From positions 1 to 64,000 of the forward strand of contig CANTEW010000007.1 in assembly GCA_947652925.1 (NCBI GenBank): 64,000 bases of DNA, given 5' to 3'. The DNA is from an uncultured Lachnospiraceae bacterium. GTDB taxonomy: Bacteria; Bacillota; Clostridia; Lachnospirales; Lachnospiraceae. Positions 54,507 to 63,827 of this stretch are shown here, one piece after another (within the stretch, counting starts at the first letter, position 1; each line of letters starts with the position of its first letter). Position numbers and translations under genes: made by a program. Under the pieces are notes generated by a model. The model was not told the origin of the DNA and ran no database searches. It worked only from the letters and a program-made list of their open reading frames with translations.

Positions 54507-55817
54507 CTACTTATGATAGATACAGATCTTTGCCCCCTTTTCCACAGTCTGCAAGATCTTGATCATATCCGGCTCACTGACCGCGATACATCCTCCTGTA
54601 TACGTATATCCGCCGCTGCAATGGAGGAATATGGCAGAACCCTTGGGATAGATACACTTCTTATTATGATCCAGGAACATGCCATAGTTATAACTGGGCG
54701 CATAGTCGATCAGATGCTCTCCTCTGCAATCATGGGGGTTCTGGGTGATATCGATCAGCTTATTATAATAAAGTTCATCCCCGCACCAGTAATGGCTGCT
54801 GTCCACCTGCAGATACGGCATCTTCGCTCCCGGATCGGGCAGGATGCCAAAACCGCTGGTAAGGTTGAACGTTCCCGTAGGCGTGGTCGCGTCCCCTTCC
54901 CGTGTCTTCCCGATGCCATTGCTCCCCACATATCCGGGGCAGGCCAGGACCTTTTTCCATTTCTTTCCTATTTTATCATAGAGCAGCACCTTCGCCCGGG
55001 TGCCTCCTGTATACTGTACAAACAAGAGCTGCCTGACCCTGGGTTTATTTTTATACTGATCCCTCAGTTTGTTCCATATGGGATACGTGACCGTCACTTC
55101 ACAGGATAGGGAGATCGGACCGATCATTGCCGTGATGACCGCTGTCCCTTCCTTTTTTGCCGTCACTTTCCCCTTTTTACCCACCGACGCCACCGAAGGA
55201 TCGCTGCTCTTCCATACCGGTCTCTGTGAGATCCCCACCACGTCCAGTTTCCTGCTCCCGCCTTTGACAAGGGATAGATCTGACACGCTCAGCCGGATGT
55301 CCACGACTTTTATCTTGCAGACGGCTCTACAGCCGTCCGCTCTGGCGGTGACGGTCACTGTCCCGCATTTTTTTGCCCTGACTCTCCCTTTGCTGTTGAC
55401 TGCTGCGATCTTTTTATCACTGCTGCGCCAGAGGATCCTGCCCGTGATATTTTTTTGTTCAAGCTTTAAGATAATAGTACTCTTTCTCTGCATGACCTTT
55501 GGGGCGGCTTTCAGCTGTATGCTCCGTACCCTGACCCGGCACTCCAGCTCCCTGCCATCCACGCCGGCCGTGATCACGGCGTCCCCGCCATGGATCCCAG
55601 TGACCTTCCCTTCAGGCGTTACGACCGCTATCTCCTCATCAGAACTTTTCCACATGATCAGACTGTCATCTACGCCTTCCACCGTGAGGATCTCGCTCTC
55701 TCCCACCGGGATGGACAGTTCCGACGCACTGAGGACAGGCGCGGGCTCCGCCTGGGCCGCCGCTGGAAAAAGGAGGATCCCCATACAAAATAACAAGATC
55801 TTGATCCACTGTCCCAT
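54507..55817 (-). CDS. Secreted L,D-transpeptidase with Ig-like (Big2) domains
   Basis: 436 residues from ATG 55817. MGQWIKILLFCMGILLFPAA with AQA is a Sec signal peptide. About three Big2-type Ig-like domains follow; each shows the pattern WKSSDEEIAVVTPEGKVTG, WRSSDKKIAAVNSKGRV and WKSSDPSVASVGKKGKV. The C-terminal YkuD domain carries the catalytic HCSGGYTYTGGCIAVSE with Cys nucleophile. It probably crosslinks peptidoglycan or anchors to it outside the cell. The frame continues 21 codons into the upstream phosphotransferase gene, but the signal peptide fixes the start, two bases... just after the stop at 55822. Confidence 0.9.
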   Translation of the reverse strand: MGQWIKILLFCMGILLFPAAAQAEPAPVLSASELSIPVGESEILTVEGVDDSLIMWKSSDEEIAVVTPEGKVTGIHGGDAVITAGVDGRELECRVRVRSIQLKAAPKVMQRKSTIILKLEQKNITGRILWRSSDKKIAAVNSKGRVRAKKCGTVTVTARADGCRAVCKIKVVDIRLSVSDLSLVKGGSRKLDVVGISQRPVWKSSDPSVASVGKKGKVTAKKEGTAVITAMIGPISLSCEVTVTYPIWNKLRDQYKNKPRVRQLLFVQYTGGTRAKVLLYDKIGKKWKKVLACPGYVGSNGIGKTREGDATTPTGTFNLTSGFGILPDPGAKMPYLQVDSSHYWCGDELYYNKLIDITQNPHDCRGEHLIDYAPSYNYGMFLDHNKKCIYPKGSAIFLHCSGGYTYTGGCIAVSEPDMIKILQTVEKGAKICIYHK

Positions 55818-55821
55818 CCCT

Positions 55822-57282
55822 TTATCCCAGCCTTTCTTCAAGCGCCCTGACCACTGTCTCCAAGACTTTGATCCTGGCATGATATTTGTCGTTGCCCTCT
55901 ACCACGATCCACGGCGCGTACGGGGTGGAGGTCCGTATGAGCATCTCATTGACAGCTTCCTCATACTGATCCCACTTTTCCCGGTTCCGCCAGTCTTCGT
56001 CTGTGATCTTCCACTGTTTCTCCGGGTTCTCCTGCCGGGCCTTGAAACGCCGTTCCTGCTCATCTTTATCGATCTGCATCCAGAACTTCATCACAATCGC
56101 GCCCGCATCGTACAGATCGCGCTCCATGTCATTGATCTCCTTATAGGCCCGCTGCCATTCCTCCGTGGTGCAGAAACCCTCGATCCTCTCCACCATCACC
56201 CGTCCATACCAGGTCCTGTCAAAGATAGAAAAATGCCCGGCTTTCGGCATGGCACGCCAGAACCTCCACAGATAGTGATGGGCTCTTTCCTGGTCGTTGG
56301 GGGACGCTGTGGGGATCACCGTATACCCTCTGGGATCCATCTTCTCCGTGAGCCTTTTGATCGCCCCGCCTTTTCCCCCTGCGTCCCAGCCCTCAAATCC
56401 CAACACCACAGGGATCCGTTTCCTATAGAGTTCCCCGTGCAGGAGCTGGATCTTGGACTGGAGTTTTTTCAATCTTTTTTTGTATTCTTTTTTCTGGTAA
56501 GACAAGCTCAGATCCACTTTGCTCAAGATGGACTCTTTCAGATCCCGGTCGTCAATGTACACGGAATGCTCTCTCTTCGCAGGTACAGGGGCAGTCGCCC
56601 GCTCGATCCCTTTTGCCAGCGCATTGATCACGATGGTATAGATCTTCACCGTGGCAAACCGCCTGTCCGTAGACTCGATGATATGCCAGGGGGCATGGTC
56701 TGTATCTGTTTTACGGAGCATCTCCTCATAGATCTTCTCATATTCTGCAAAATGTTTGTTGTGCCGTCTGTCCGCGTCTGTCACACGCCAGGCTGTCCCT
56801 TTCTTTTTCTCCAGTCTCTCAAAACGTTTCTTCTGCTCTTTCTGGTCGATGGCCAGGAACAGTTTGACCAGGACAACGCCCCCGTCTGTGATCTGCTGCT
56901 CAAAGGACAGGATCGAGTCAAAAGCCCTCTCGTCGGGCTTTTGCGCCAGCACTTTCCGATACCAGCTGGTATCATAGAGAGCGATCCTGCCCTGGGCGGG
57001 CATTTTCGTCCAGAAACGCCAGAGGAAGGGATGCATCTTCTCTTCTTCTGTCTCTTTTTTCACAGCGTGGACTTCGAACCCCCGGGGATCCAGGGCGTGG
57101 ATCAGCGCCCCTATCTGCACGCCTTTTCCTGCCGCCGGATATCCCTCAAAGGCGATCATCACAGGGATCCCCAACTCTTTACACTTGCGCTGCAGCGCCC
57201 CAAGCTCCCTCTCCAGCCGTTCCATCTTGGTACGGTATTCCTCTTTTGACATCTTTTTCGTCAGATCGATCTTCTCCAACAA
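55822..57282 (-). CDS. pap: Polyphosphate:AMP phosphotransferase (tandem PPK2 domains)
   Basis: 486 residues with two PPK2 repeats: P-loops GYPAAGKGVQ (about residue 48) and GWDAGGKGGA (about residue 298), each followed by the lid (LWRFWTKMP; LWRFWRAMP) and an Asp-x-Trp segment (YDTSWYRKV; FDRTWYGRV). The duplicated class II type makes ADP from AMP with polyphosphate. Two motif-complete copies suggest at least one active site. The start is a TTG seven bases after AGGAGG. It ends four bases before the L,D-transpeptidase start and probably shares its transcript. Confidence 0.9.
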   Translation of the reverse strand: MLEKIDLTKKMSKEEYRTKMERLERELGALQRKCKELGIPVMIAFEGYPAAGKGVQIGALIHALDPRGFEVHAVKKETEEEKMHPFLWRFWTKMPAQGRIALYDTSWYRKVLAQKPDERAFDSILSFEQQITDGGVVLVKLFLAIDQKEQKKRFERLEKKKGTAWRVTDADRRHNKHFAEYEKIYEEMLRKTDTDHAPWHIIESTDRRFATVKIYTIVINALAKGIERATAPVPAKREHSVYIDDRDLKESILSKVDLSLSYQKKEYKKRLKKLQSKIQLLHGELYRKRIPVVLGFEGWDAGGKGGAIKRLTEKMDPRGYTVIPTASPNDQERAHHYLWRFWRAMPKAGHFSIFDRTWYGRVMVERIEGFCTTEEWQRAYKEINDMERDLYDAGAIVMKFWMQIDKDEQERRFKARQENPEKQWKITDEDWRNREKWDQYEEAVNEMLIRTSTPYAPWIVVEGNDKYHARIKVLETVVRALEERLG

Positions 57283-57309
57283 CGCCCTGCCTCCTCTCTG
57301 CTCTTAAAC

Positions 57310-57330
57310 GGGCATGTCCGCGCCATGCCC
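57310..57330 (-). terminator. Short hairpin downstream of the second ACT gene
   Basis: Minus strand GGGCATG-GCGCGGA-CATGCCC, then GTTTAAG. The 7-bp stem with a weak T-run may partly end the PaaK/ACT transcript before the phosphotransferase gene. Confidence 0.4.
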
Positions 57331-57375
57331 TTGATACATCCACAGCCATCTGCCGGGATCTTCACACTGATCTTA

Positions 57376-57813
57376 TCATCCACCTACATGTTTTAGATAT
57401 ACATCTTTCTCCTGATAGACCTGGAAACCGCCTTTCTGCAGGACTTCTATGGCTCTTGCCGGATCGCTGCACTTCATGACGGCCGCCGCCTGATCCCCGT
57501 TTGCGAACGCATACATATATTCCACATCCACGCTCTCTGCCGCCAGCATGCCCATGGCTTTGGAAAGGGAGCCCACCGCATGGTCCACGCCGATGCAGAC
57601 CACTTCCGTCAGCTTGGCCGCGAACTCATTTTCCCTCAGTTTCTCCCGACCTTTCTCCGGATCTGAGACCATCATGCGCAGCATCCCGTAATCAGAGGAA
57701 TCCGCCAGTGAAAGGGCCACGATATTCACATCATTTTTTGAAAGGATATCCAGCACTTCATGGAGCCTGCCCAATTTATTTTCCAAAAAAACTGATAATT
57801 GTTTTACGATCAT
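57376..57813 (-). CDS. Tandem ACT-domain protein (second copy)
   Basis: 145 residues made of two ACT domains: MIVKQLSVFLENKLGRLHEV opens the first and VGSLSKAMGMLAAESVDVEY the second. ACT domains bind amino acids and act as regulatory modules. It follows the phenylacetate-CoA ligase gene by 13 bases, and the same pairing is repeated just upstream. AGGAGG precedes the ATG. Confidence 0.88.
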   Translation of the reverse strand: MIVKQLSVFLENKLGRLHEVLDILSKNDVNIVALSLADSSDYGMLRMMVSDPEKGREKLRENEFAAKLTEVVCIGVDHAVGSLSKAMGMLAAESVDVEYMYAFANGDQAAAVMKCSDPARAIEVLQKGGFQVYQEKDVYLKHVGG

Positions 57814-57826
57814 AAATCCCTACCTC

Positions 57827-59125
57827 CTACTTTAACTTCCTATTGTCAATGACACGTTTTGCCTTGCCTTCGCTGCGCTCGATCGTCTTCGGCTCTACCA
57901 ATCTGACGGTGGCCGCGATGCCCAGCGCCTGTTTGATCACGTGTTCGATCTTCTTGGTCAGCCTCTGGAGCTGATTGATCTGGTCTGAGAAATACCTCTC
58001 TTCCACTTCCACTTTGATCTCCAGAGTATCCAGATTCCCTTCCCGGTCAACGGTCATCAGATAGTTGGGCAGCACTTCATCCACTTCCAGTAAGGCCGCC
58101 TCCACCTGGGACGGGAATACGTTCACGCCGCGGATGATCAGCATATCGTCCGTCCGTCCTGTAAACCGCGCGATCCTGGCTGTTGTCCTGCCGCACTCAC
58201 AAGTGGTGTAGTCGATGCTGGTCAGATCTTTCGTGCGGTAGCGGAACAGGGGCAGCGCTTCCTTGGTGATCGTGGTGATCGCCAGCTCACCCCGTACACC
58301 CGGCCCCACAGGTTCCAGTGTATCCGGGTCTAAGATCTCCGGTACAAAATGGTCTTCCCAGATATGCAGCCCCTTATGATACGGACAATCCTGCGCAACA
58401 CCCGGCCCCATGATCTCAGACAATCCGTAGATATCATAGGCTTTGATATGCAACATCTCTTCCAGAGTGTCGCGCATGGCATCTGTCCAGGGTTCCGCAC
58501 CACAGATCGCCGCCTTTAACTTGATGTGGGGTACCCGACCCGCCTCTACCAAAGCCTCTGCCAGATGCATGGCGTAAGAAGGCGTACAGGCCAGAGCCGT
58601 AGCCCCGAAGTCTTCCATCAGCGTGATCTGCTTCTTGGTATTGCCGGAAGACATGGGGATCACCGTGGCGCCCAGATAAGCCGCTCCATCATGGAGACCC
58701 AATCCCCCGGTGAACAATCCATAACCGTAAGCTACATGCACCCTGTCTTCCCTTCCAAGTCCCGCCATGACCAGACCCCTGGCCACACACTCACTCCAGA
58801 TCTCCAGGTCCCGGCGCGTATAGGCCACGACCGTAGGTTTCCCTGTAGTACCGGAGCTTGCATGGATCCGGTTCACCTGCTGCTCCGGAACAGCCACCAG
58901 CCCCATGGGATAATTGTCCCGCAGGTCGTCTTTTGTGGTAAAAGGCAATCTCACAAGATCCTCAAGCCCTGTGATATCACCGGGTTCCAGCCCCATTTCC
59001 TGCATCTTTTTCCGGTAAAAGGGCACGTTGTGGTAAACCCGGTCTACCATCTTTACCAAACGCCTTCCCTGTAAATGGGTCATCTCATCCCGGCTCATAC
59101 ATTCTTTTGTCTCATTCCATATCAT
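57827..59125 (-). CDS. paaK: Phenylacetate-CoA ligase family protein (second copy)
   Basis: 432 residues, ANL adenylate-forming enzyme. The P-loop reads [17 protein letters not shown] (about residue 93), ATP/AMP block [18 protein letters not shown], and the hinge [19 protein letters not shown]. Clostridial members activate phenylacetate, indole-acetate or other aryl acids produced from aromatic amino acids. Paired with an ACT protein, which may sense the amino acid. Substrate not determinable. Confidence 0.92.
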   Translation of the reverse strand: MIWNETKECMSRDEMTHLQGRRLVKMVDRVYHNVPFYRKKMQEMGLEPGDITGLEDLVRLPFTTKDDLRDNYPMGLVAVPEQQVNRIHASSGTTGKPTVVAYTRRDLEIWSECVARGLVMAGLGREDRVHVAYGYGLFTGGLGLHDGAAYLGATVIPMSSGNTKKQITLMEDFGATALACTPSYAMHLAEALVEAGRVPHIKLKAAICGAEPWTDAMRDTLEEMLHIKAYDIYGLSEIMGPGVAQDCPYHKGLHIWEDHFVPEILDPDTLEPVGPGVRGELAITTITKEALPLFRYRTKDLTSIDYTTCECGRTTARIARFTGRTDDMLIIRGVNVFPSQVEAALLEVDEVLPNYLMTVDREGNLDTLEIKVEVEERYFSDQINQLQRLTKKIEHVIKQALGIAATVRLVEPKTIERSEGKAKRVIDNRKLK

Positions 59126-59159
59126 GATCTATCCTCCACCCTTCTATAATGATCCTATC

Positions 59160-59582
59160 TTATTCTCCACTAAAACTGTCCATACAGGCAAAACCCTTGG
59201 ACCTGAGTACATTTTCCGTCTCATAGACCTCATCGGAATGGATGACGACAGCCGGGATCTGGCTCATCCTCCCAAATGACGAATACGTGTAGTTGATGCT
59301 GATATTACTCTCATGGAGTGCCGCCAGGAGGGAATCCATCCCGCCCTGCTCGTCCGGCAGCTCCACCGCGATCACATCACAGACCCTGGTCACAAAGCCC
59401 TGGCTGGTGAGGGCATCTTTGGCTTTCTCCGGCTGATCCACCAGCATGCGCAAGATCCCGAACTCCGGCGTGTCAAAAGAGGCAAAAGCGTAGATATTGA
59501 TATCCAGTCCATGGAGTACCATGGTCACTTTCCGCAGGCTCCCTGACTGATTTTCCACAAATACTGCTAATTGTTTTAACAT
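59160..59582 (-). CDS. Tandem ACT-domain protein (first copy)
   Basis: 140 residues, two ACT domains (LKQLAVFVENQSGSLRKVTM; MDSLLAALHESNISINYTYS). It resembles the ACT protein at 57376 but is clearly diverged. It lies 29 bases after the upstream ligase and 34 before the next. Confidence 0.88.
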   Translation of the reverse strand: MLKQLAVFVENQSGSLRKVTMVLHGLDINIYAFASFDTPEFGILRMLVDQPEKAKDALTSQGFVTRVCDVIAVELPDEQGGMDSLLAALHESNISINYTYSSFGRMSQIPAVVIHSDEVYETENVLRSKGFACMDSFSGE

Positions 59583-59611
59583 TCCTGTACCCTGCCTTTC
59601 TATGAACTCTC

Positions 59612-60922
59612 TTACAATCCTTCGCCGCGCAGATCCGTCACCCGTTTTGCCTTGCCCTCGAACCGCTGCAGGCTCATAGGCGCCACGATCTGGATCACCG
59701 CATCCAGACCCAAGATCGCTTTCAGGTCTTTCCTTATCTTCACATCCAGTTCCTCCAGCTTCTTGTAAGAATCCAGCAGGCGGTCGTCGATCAGCTCTAC
59801 CGTGATGGTCATCACATCCAGACGGTTCTTCCGCTCCACCCTGATCTCATAATGAGGCCCGATCTCCGCTATCTGGAGCAGCACCTCCTCGATCTGGGTG
59901 GGGAATACATTCACGCCGCGGATGACCAGCATATCATCTGAACGGCCGGACAGATTTTCCATGCGCACGGTCGTCCTCCCGCAGGGACAAGGCTCATACA
60001 TCAGCCTGGACATATCTTTCGTGCGATAACGCATCAGCGGCAGTGCTTCTTTGCCCAGACAGGTGACGACCAGTTCCCCTTTCTCACCAGGCGGCAGTAC
60101 TTCTCCGGTCTCTGGATCGATGATCTCCGGTATGAACCAGTCCTCATTCACATGCATCCCCTGGAGATACTCACACTCCCCGGAAACGCCAGGACCACAC
60201 AGCTCGCTCATACCGTAATTCTGTGTACACAGGAAACTCTTCCCCCAGATACGGTGCATCTCATCCCGCATGGGTTCTGTCATCCCCTCCCCGCCGAACA
60301 GTCCGATATGTACATGCAGATCCTCTTCCGGGTCGATCCCCATGGCGCGGGCCGACTCTCCCAGATACAGAGCATACGAAGGCGTAGCCACCAGAAGGGT
60401 CGTCCCCATATCCTGCATGAACATGATCTGCTTTTTCGTATTCCCCGAGGACATGGGCATGACCGAAGCGCCGATATTCTCAAGCCCCGCATGGAGTCCC
60501 AACGCCCCTGTGAACATCCCGTAGCCAAATGCGATCTGGGCGATATCATCAGGCGTCGCGCCTCCCATACAGGCAATCCTGGATACATTGTTCGTCCAGA
60601 CTTTCATGTCATTTCTGGTATAACCTACGATCGTGGGCTTTCCGGTCGTCCCGGAGCTGGCGTGTACACGGACCAGTTCTTTCCTGGGACGCGCAAACAG
60701 CCCCCTGGGATAATTCTCCCGAAAATCAGACTTATTGGTAAAAGGGAGCTTCTCCAGATCCTTCAGCGTCTGGATATCTCCAGGCTTTACGCCGGCTTTG
60801 TCCATTTTCTCCCGGTAAGCCGGCACCTTCTCATATATATATGCTACAGACTGTTTCAACTTGCGCAACTGGATCGCCTGTATCTCCTCACGGGAATATG
60901 TCTCTTCTGGTGCCCAGATCAT
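59612..60922 (-). CDS. paaK: Phenylacetate-CoA ligase family protein (first copy)
   Basis: 436 residues from ATG 60922, which has GGAGG 9 bases upstream; the open frame extends 28 codons further without support. P-loop [35 protein letters not shown], and [20 protein letters not shown]. About the same architecture as the ligase at 57827 but divergent, so the pair of ligase/ACT cassettes is an old duplication or two different acquisitions. First gene of a likely four-gene transcript, paaK-ACT-paaK-ACT. Confidence 0.92.
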   Translation of the reverse strand: MIWAPEETYSREEIQAIQLRKLKQSVAYIYEKVPAYREKMDKAGVKPGDIQTLKDLEKLPFTNKSDFRENYPRGLFARPRKELVRVHASSGTTGKPTIVGYTRNDMKVWTNNVSRIACMGGATPDDIAQIAFGYGMFTGALGLHAGLENIGASVMPMSSGNTKKQIMFMQDMGTTLLVATPSYALYLGESARAMGIDPEEDLHVHIGLFGGEGMTEPMRDEMHRIWGKSFLCTQNYGMSELCGPGVSGECEYLQGMHVNEDWFIPEIIDPETGEVLPPGEKGELVVTCLGKEALPLMRYRTKDMSRLMYEPCPCGRTTVRMENLSGRSDDMLVIRGVNVFPTQIEEVLLQIAEIGPHYEIRVERKNRLDVMTITVELIDDRLLDSYKKLEELDVKIRKDLKAILGLDAVIQIVAPMSLQRFEGKAKRVTDLRGEGL

Positions 60923-60967
60923 CTTCGTTTTCCTCCTTAAACTGATATATGGATGCTTTTTTTCATT

Positions 60968-60973
60968 ATTATA
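60968..60973 (-). promoter_or_regulatory. Possible -10 element of the PaaK/ACT operon
   Basis: Minus strand TATAAT about 45 bases before the ligase start. No good -35 hexamer lies at the right distance (GGATTT at 16 bases), so this is uncertain. Confidence 0.35.
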
Positions 60974-61015
60974 CAACAGGATCCACGCAAAATCCATAAG
61001 GATCATGAGATGATC

Positions 61016-61342
61016 TCAGACTCTGGACGATTTCTTTATACCCATGCACACAATGGTAAACCTGTGTTTCATTTCCATCTGCGCCTTCCCTATGTACTGT
61101 GTGTATCGAAACCCGTGCTGTTCTTTCGCAGTCCCGAAGATCTTCTCAATGGTCTGACACATGCTCTAGATCCCAAAAAGGTATTGCATGAACGGGATCT
61201 TGATCAGCTTGACCGGATCCATGCCCGGCTATCCATTGTCTTGGCAGTATCTCCCTTCCACAAGGCCATTGATAAAACTCCAGCCGATGGCCCTGTCGGT
61301 CAACTTGGGAAAATGATCCTGGGGGATCATCCCTTTTGTCAT
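61016..61342 (-). pseudogene. IS1182-type transposase remnant (deleted, frameshifted)
   Basis: On the minus strand the first 62 codons (MTKGMIPQDHFPKLTDRAIG, SFINGLVEGRYCQDNG, stop, PGMDPVKLIKIPFMQYLLG) match the N-terminus of IS1182-family transposases. The next frame continues MCQTIEKIFGTAKEQHGFRY and TQYIGKAQMEMKHRFTIVC, the family's C-terminus. The middle 350 or so residues, including most of the catalytic core, are gone, and one TAG stop interrupts the first part. No inverted repeats were found. It accounts for the 460-base gap before the heptose genes. Confidence 0.75.
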
Positions 61343-61475
61343 TCTTGAGGGAGAGGAGGCTGTGACTTAAGTTGAAAATATTTTGGATAGGGAGGTGTGT
61401 ATGCTTAATTTTTAGTTTTTTGGAATATCTGCTCTTGTCATTTAGATGTGGCATTGGCAGGGGAGGGGATGTGCC

Positions 61476-62486
61476 ATGGTGATAACAAAGACGCCTTTCC
61501 GCATGTCTTTCTTTGGCGGTGGGACGGATATCGAAAGCTATTTCCGCGAGAATGGGGGAGCAGTATTATCAGCTACTTTTGATAAATATTGTTACGTAAA
61601 TGTGCGTCATCTCCCCCGTTTTTTTGAATATTCAACAGAACTCTCCTATTCTCGTATAGAACGGGTGACATCAACTCTTGATATCGAGCACCCAGCGATA
61701 CGGAAGGCGATGGAGATGTTGGATATGCATGAGATAAGATTGACATATGAGGCAGATCTTCCAGCCCGTTCAGGACTTGGGACCAGTAGTTCATTTGCAG
61801 TCGGTATGCTGAATGCATTTTATGCATTAAAAGGAAGATATGCCGACAAGAAGAGATTGGCCGATGAAGCTATCTATCTGGAACGTGTACTATGTAAAGA
61901 AAAAGGCGGCTGGCAGGATCAGATCGCCGCTTCTTATGGTGGTTTTAATCGCATTGAGTTCGGACCTGATGGTTATGACATCTTTCCGATCATCATCTCT
62001 CCAGAGCGAAAAAAACAGCTAGAACAGAACCTGATGATGTTCTTCACAGGATTTTCAAGATTTTCTTCTGAGATACAGAAGATCAATTGTCTAGATAGAA
62101 CAGATAAAGTCCCTCAATTAAAAGAGATGCGTTCTCTTGTGGATGAAGCTGAGAAAGTGATGACAGATCAAGATAGGGATATCGACGATTTTGGTAGATT
62201 GCTGGACCATACATGGAGATTAAAACGACAGACTGGAAAGGCTATCTCAACAAGGGATATCGATCGGTTGTATTCCAGAGGGATTGATGCAGGAGCACTG
62301 GGAGGAAAATTGCTCGGAGCTGGCGGTGGTGGTTTTCTGATCTTTTATGTCCGGCCAGGACAACAAGAAAACGTTCGGGATGCAATGGATGGTCTGATGC
62401 ATATCCCATTTAGATTTGAGACAGGGGGGACAAGGGTGATCTATTATAGTCCTGAGGTCTATGAACCAAGAGTATCATTTTATTGA
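61476..62486 (+). CDS. hddA: D-glycero-alpha-D-manno-heptose 7-phosphate kinase-like GHMP kinase
   Basis: 336 residues. The N-terminal VITKTPFRMSFFGGGTDIES and GHMP motif LPARSGLGTSSSFAVGML match HddA. The C-terminal GALGGKLLGAGGGGFLIFY is the conserved GHMP motif 3. It phosphorylates heptose 7-phosphate to the 1,7-bisphosphate in GDP-heptose synthesis. ATG 61476 has GGAGGGG upstream; ten earlier codons are rejected. It is followed at once by the fused guanylyltransferase-phosphatase gene, which supports the heptose role. Base composition is AT-richer than the rest of the window. Confidence 0.87.
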   Translation: MVITKTPFRMSFFGGGTDIESYFRENGGAVLSATFDKYCYVNVRHLPRFFEYSTELSYSRIERVTSTLDIEHPAIRKAMEMLDMHEIRLTYEADLPARSGLGTSSSFAVGMLNAFYALKGRYADKKRLADEAIYLERVLCKEKGGWQDQIAASYGGFNRIEFGPDGYDIFPIIISPERKKQLEQNLMMFFTGFSRFSSEIQKINCLDRTDKVPQLKEMRSLVDEAEKVMTDQDRDIDDFGRLLDHTWRLKRQTGKAISTRDIDRLYSRGIDAGALGGKLLGAGGGGFLIFYVRPGQQENVRDAMDGLMHIPFRFETGGTRVIYYSPEVYEPRVSFY

Positions 62487-62502
62487 GAGGATAAATCGAT
62501 CT

Positions 62503-63801
62503 ATGAAGACTGTTCTCATGGCCGGTGGGCGTGGAACACGTATAGCGTCCATAGCGGATGATGTGCCAAAACCCATGATAAGGATAGAGGGTAAGCCTGT
62601 GTTGGAGCATGGGATCGAATGCCTGCATCGTCAAGGATATGACGATCTGATCATCACGATCAATCATATGGGAGACGTCATCATGGACTATTTTGGTGAC
62701 GGCAACAAAGTCTCCCCGGCTACAGGAAAACCTTTTGGGGTGCATATCGAGTACTATCACGAAAAAGAACCATTGGGAAATGCAGGTGCATTGTTCAGGA
62801 TCAAGAAAAAATTAGATGGGGATTTTTTGTTATTGAATGCGGATATGATATTTGACGTGGATCTTGACCGTTTTGTGAGATACCATAAGAGACATGGAGG
62901 ATTGGTGACACTCTTTACCCATCCGAATGATCATCCGTATGATAGTAGCCTCATTGTTGCGGACGAGAAAGGTGTCGTACAGAGATGGATACTGAAGGAG
63001 GAGCAACATCCGCTTTATTACCGTAATAGAGTGAATGCGGGATTGCATGTCATATCTCCCAGATTACTGGATAAGGATATATCCACGGCAAAGGTCGATC
63101 TGGACAGACAGTTGTTGAGACATCTGGAAGGGACGGGTGAGATGTATGCTTATGACAGTCCGGAATATGTAAAAGATATGGGCACACCAGAACGTTACAA
63201 GAATGTCAGTAGGGATCTTCGTGCCGGAAAGGTAAGTGCAAAGAATCTAAAAAAACAGCAGAGGGCAGTTTTTTTGGATAGGGATGGGACACTCAATGAA
63301 CATGTAGGCTTTTTAAAGGATAGGGAAAGACTCGTATTGATCGCAGACGTGGCAGAAGCTGTCAAGAAGATCAATAAGTCTGGATATCTGGCTGTCGTAG
63401 TCACTAATCAACCCGTGATCGCTAGGGGCGAAGTCACTTTTAGCCAGATGCGAGGGATACATGATAGATTGGAGACTCTGTTAGGGCAGAAAGGAGCATA
63501 TCTGGATGCAGTCTATCTATGTCCGCATCATCCCCATAAAGGTTTTAAGGGCGAGATTCCGGGACTCAAGATAGATTGCGGATGCAGAAAGCCTAAGCCT
63601 GGCTTATTGACCCGAGCAGCTACTGAATTCAATATAAATCTTGGTGATTCATGGATGATCGGAGACAGTAAGACAGATGTCGATGCTGGTTGTGCAGCTG
63701 GCTGTAAAACTGCATTGATAGGTAGAATGGATATCAGTTATGGACAGGATGTTACTGTTCGATCCCTATCAGACTTTGTGGATAGGTATCTGGGAGTCTA
63801 G
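62503..63801 (+). CDS. Fused heptose-1-phosphate nucleotidyltransferase and heptose-1,7-bisphosphate phosphatase
   Basis: 432 residues, two enzymes in one chain. Residues 1-240 are a nucleotidyltransferase (TVLMAGGRGTRIASIADDVP; EPLGNAGAL; LLNADMIFDVD), HddC/RfbF-like. Residues about 255-432 are a HAD phosphatase of the GmhB type: FLDRDGTLNEH, VVVTNQPVIARGE, zinc-loop CPHHPHKGF with CGCRKPKPG, and MIGDSKTDVDAG. In the pathway these act in consecutive steps, with GmhB removing the 7-phosphate first. The product is probably GDP- (or ADP-) heptose for a surface glycan. ATG 62461 overlaps hddA; homology starts at 62503. Confidence 0.85.
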   Translation: MKTVLMAGGRGTRIASIADDVPKPMIRIEGKPVLEHGIECLHRQGYDDLIITINHMGDVIMDYFGDGNKVSPATGKPFGVHIEYYHEKEPLGNAGALFRIKKKLDGDFLLLNADMIFDVDLDRFVRYHKRHGGLVTLFTHPNDHPYDSSLIVADEKGVVQRWILKEEQHPLYYRNRVNAGLHVISPRLLDKDISTAKVDLDRQLLRHLEGTGEMYAYDSPEYVKDMGTPERYKNVSRDLRAGKVSAKNLKKQQRAVFLDRDGTLNEHVGFLKDRERLVLIADVAEAVKKINKSGYLAVVVTNQPVIARGEVTFSQMRGIHDRLETLLGQKGAYLDAVYLCPHHPHKGFKGEIPGLKIDCGCRKPKPGLLTRAATEFNINLGDSWMIGDSKTDVDAGCAAGCKTALIGRMDISYGQDVTVRSLSDFVDRYLGV

Positions 63802-63827
63802 CAGGACTGGAAAGGATACGGCTACGG

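Noticed and set aside
55069..57249. 726-codon plus-strand frame
   Set aside because: It covers the antisense of the L,D-transpeptidase and polyphosphate phosphotransferase genes; no motif was recognised and the opposite strand has two intact enzymes.
60953..61348. 131-codon plus-strand frame
   Set aside because: Antisense to the IS1182 transposase remnant, whose minus-strand translation matches the family.
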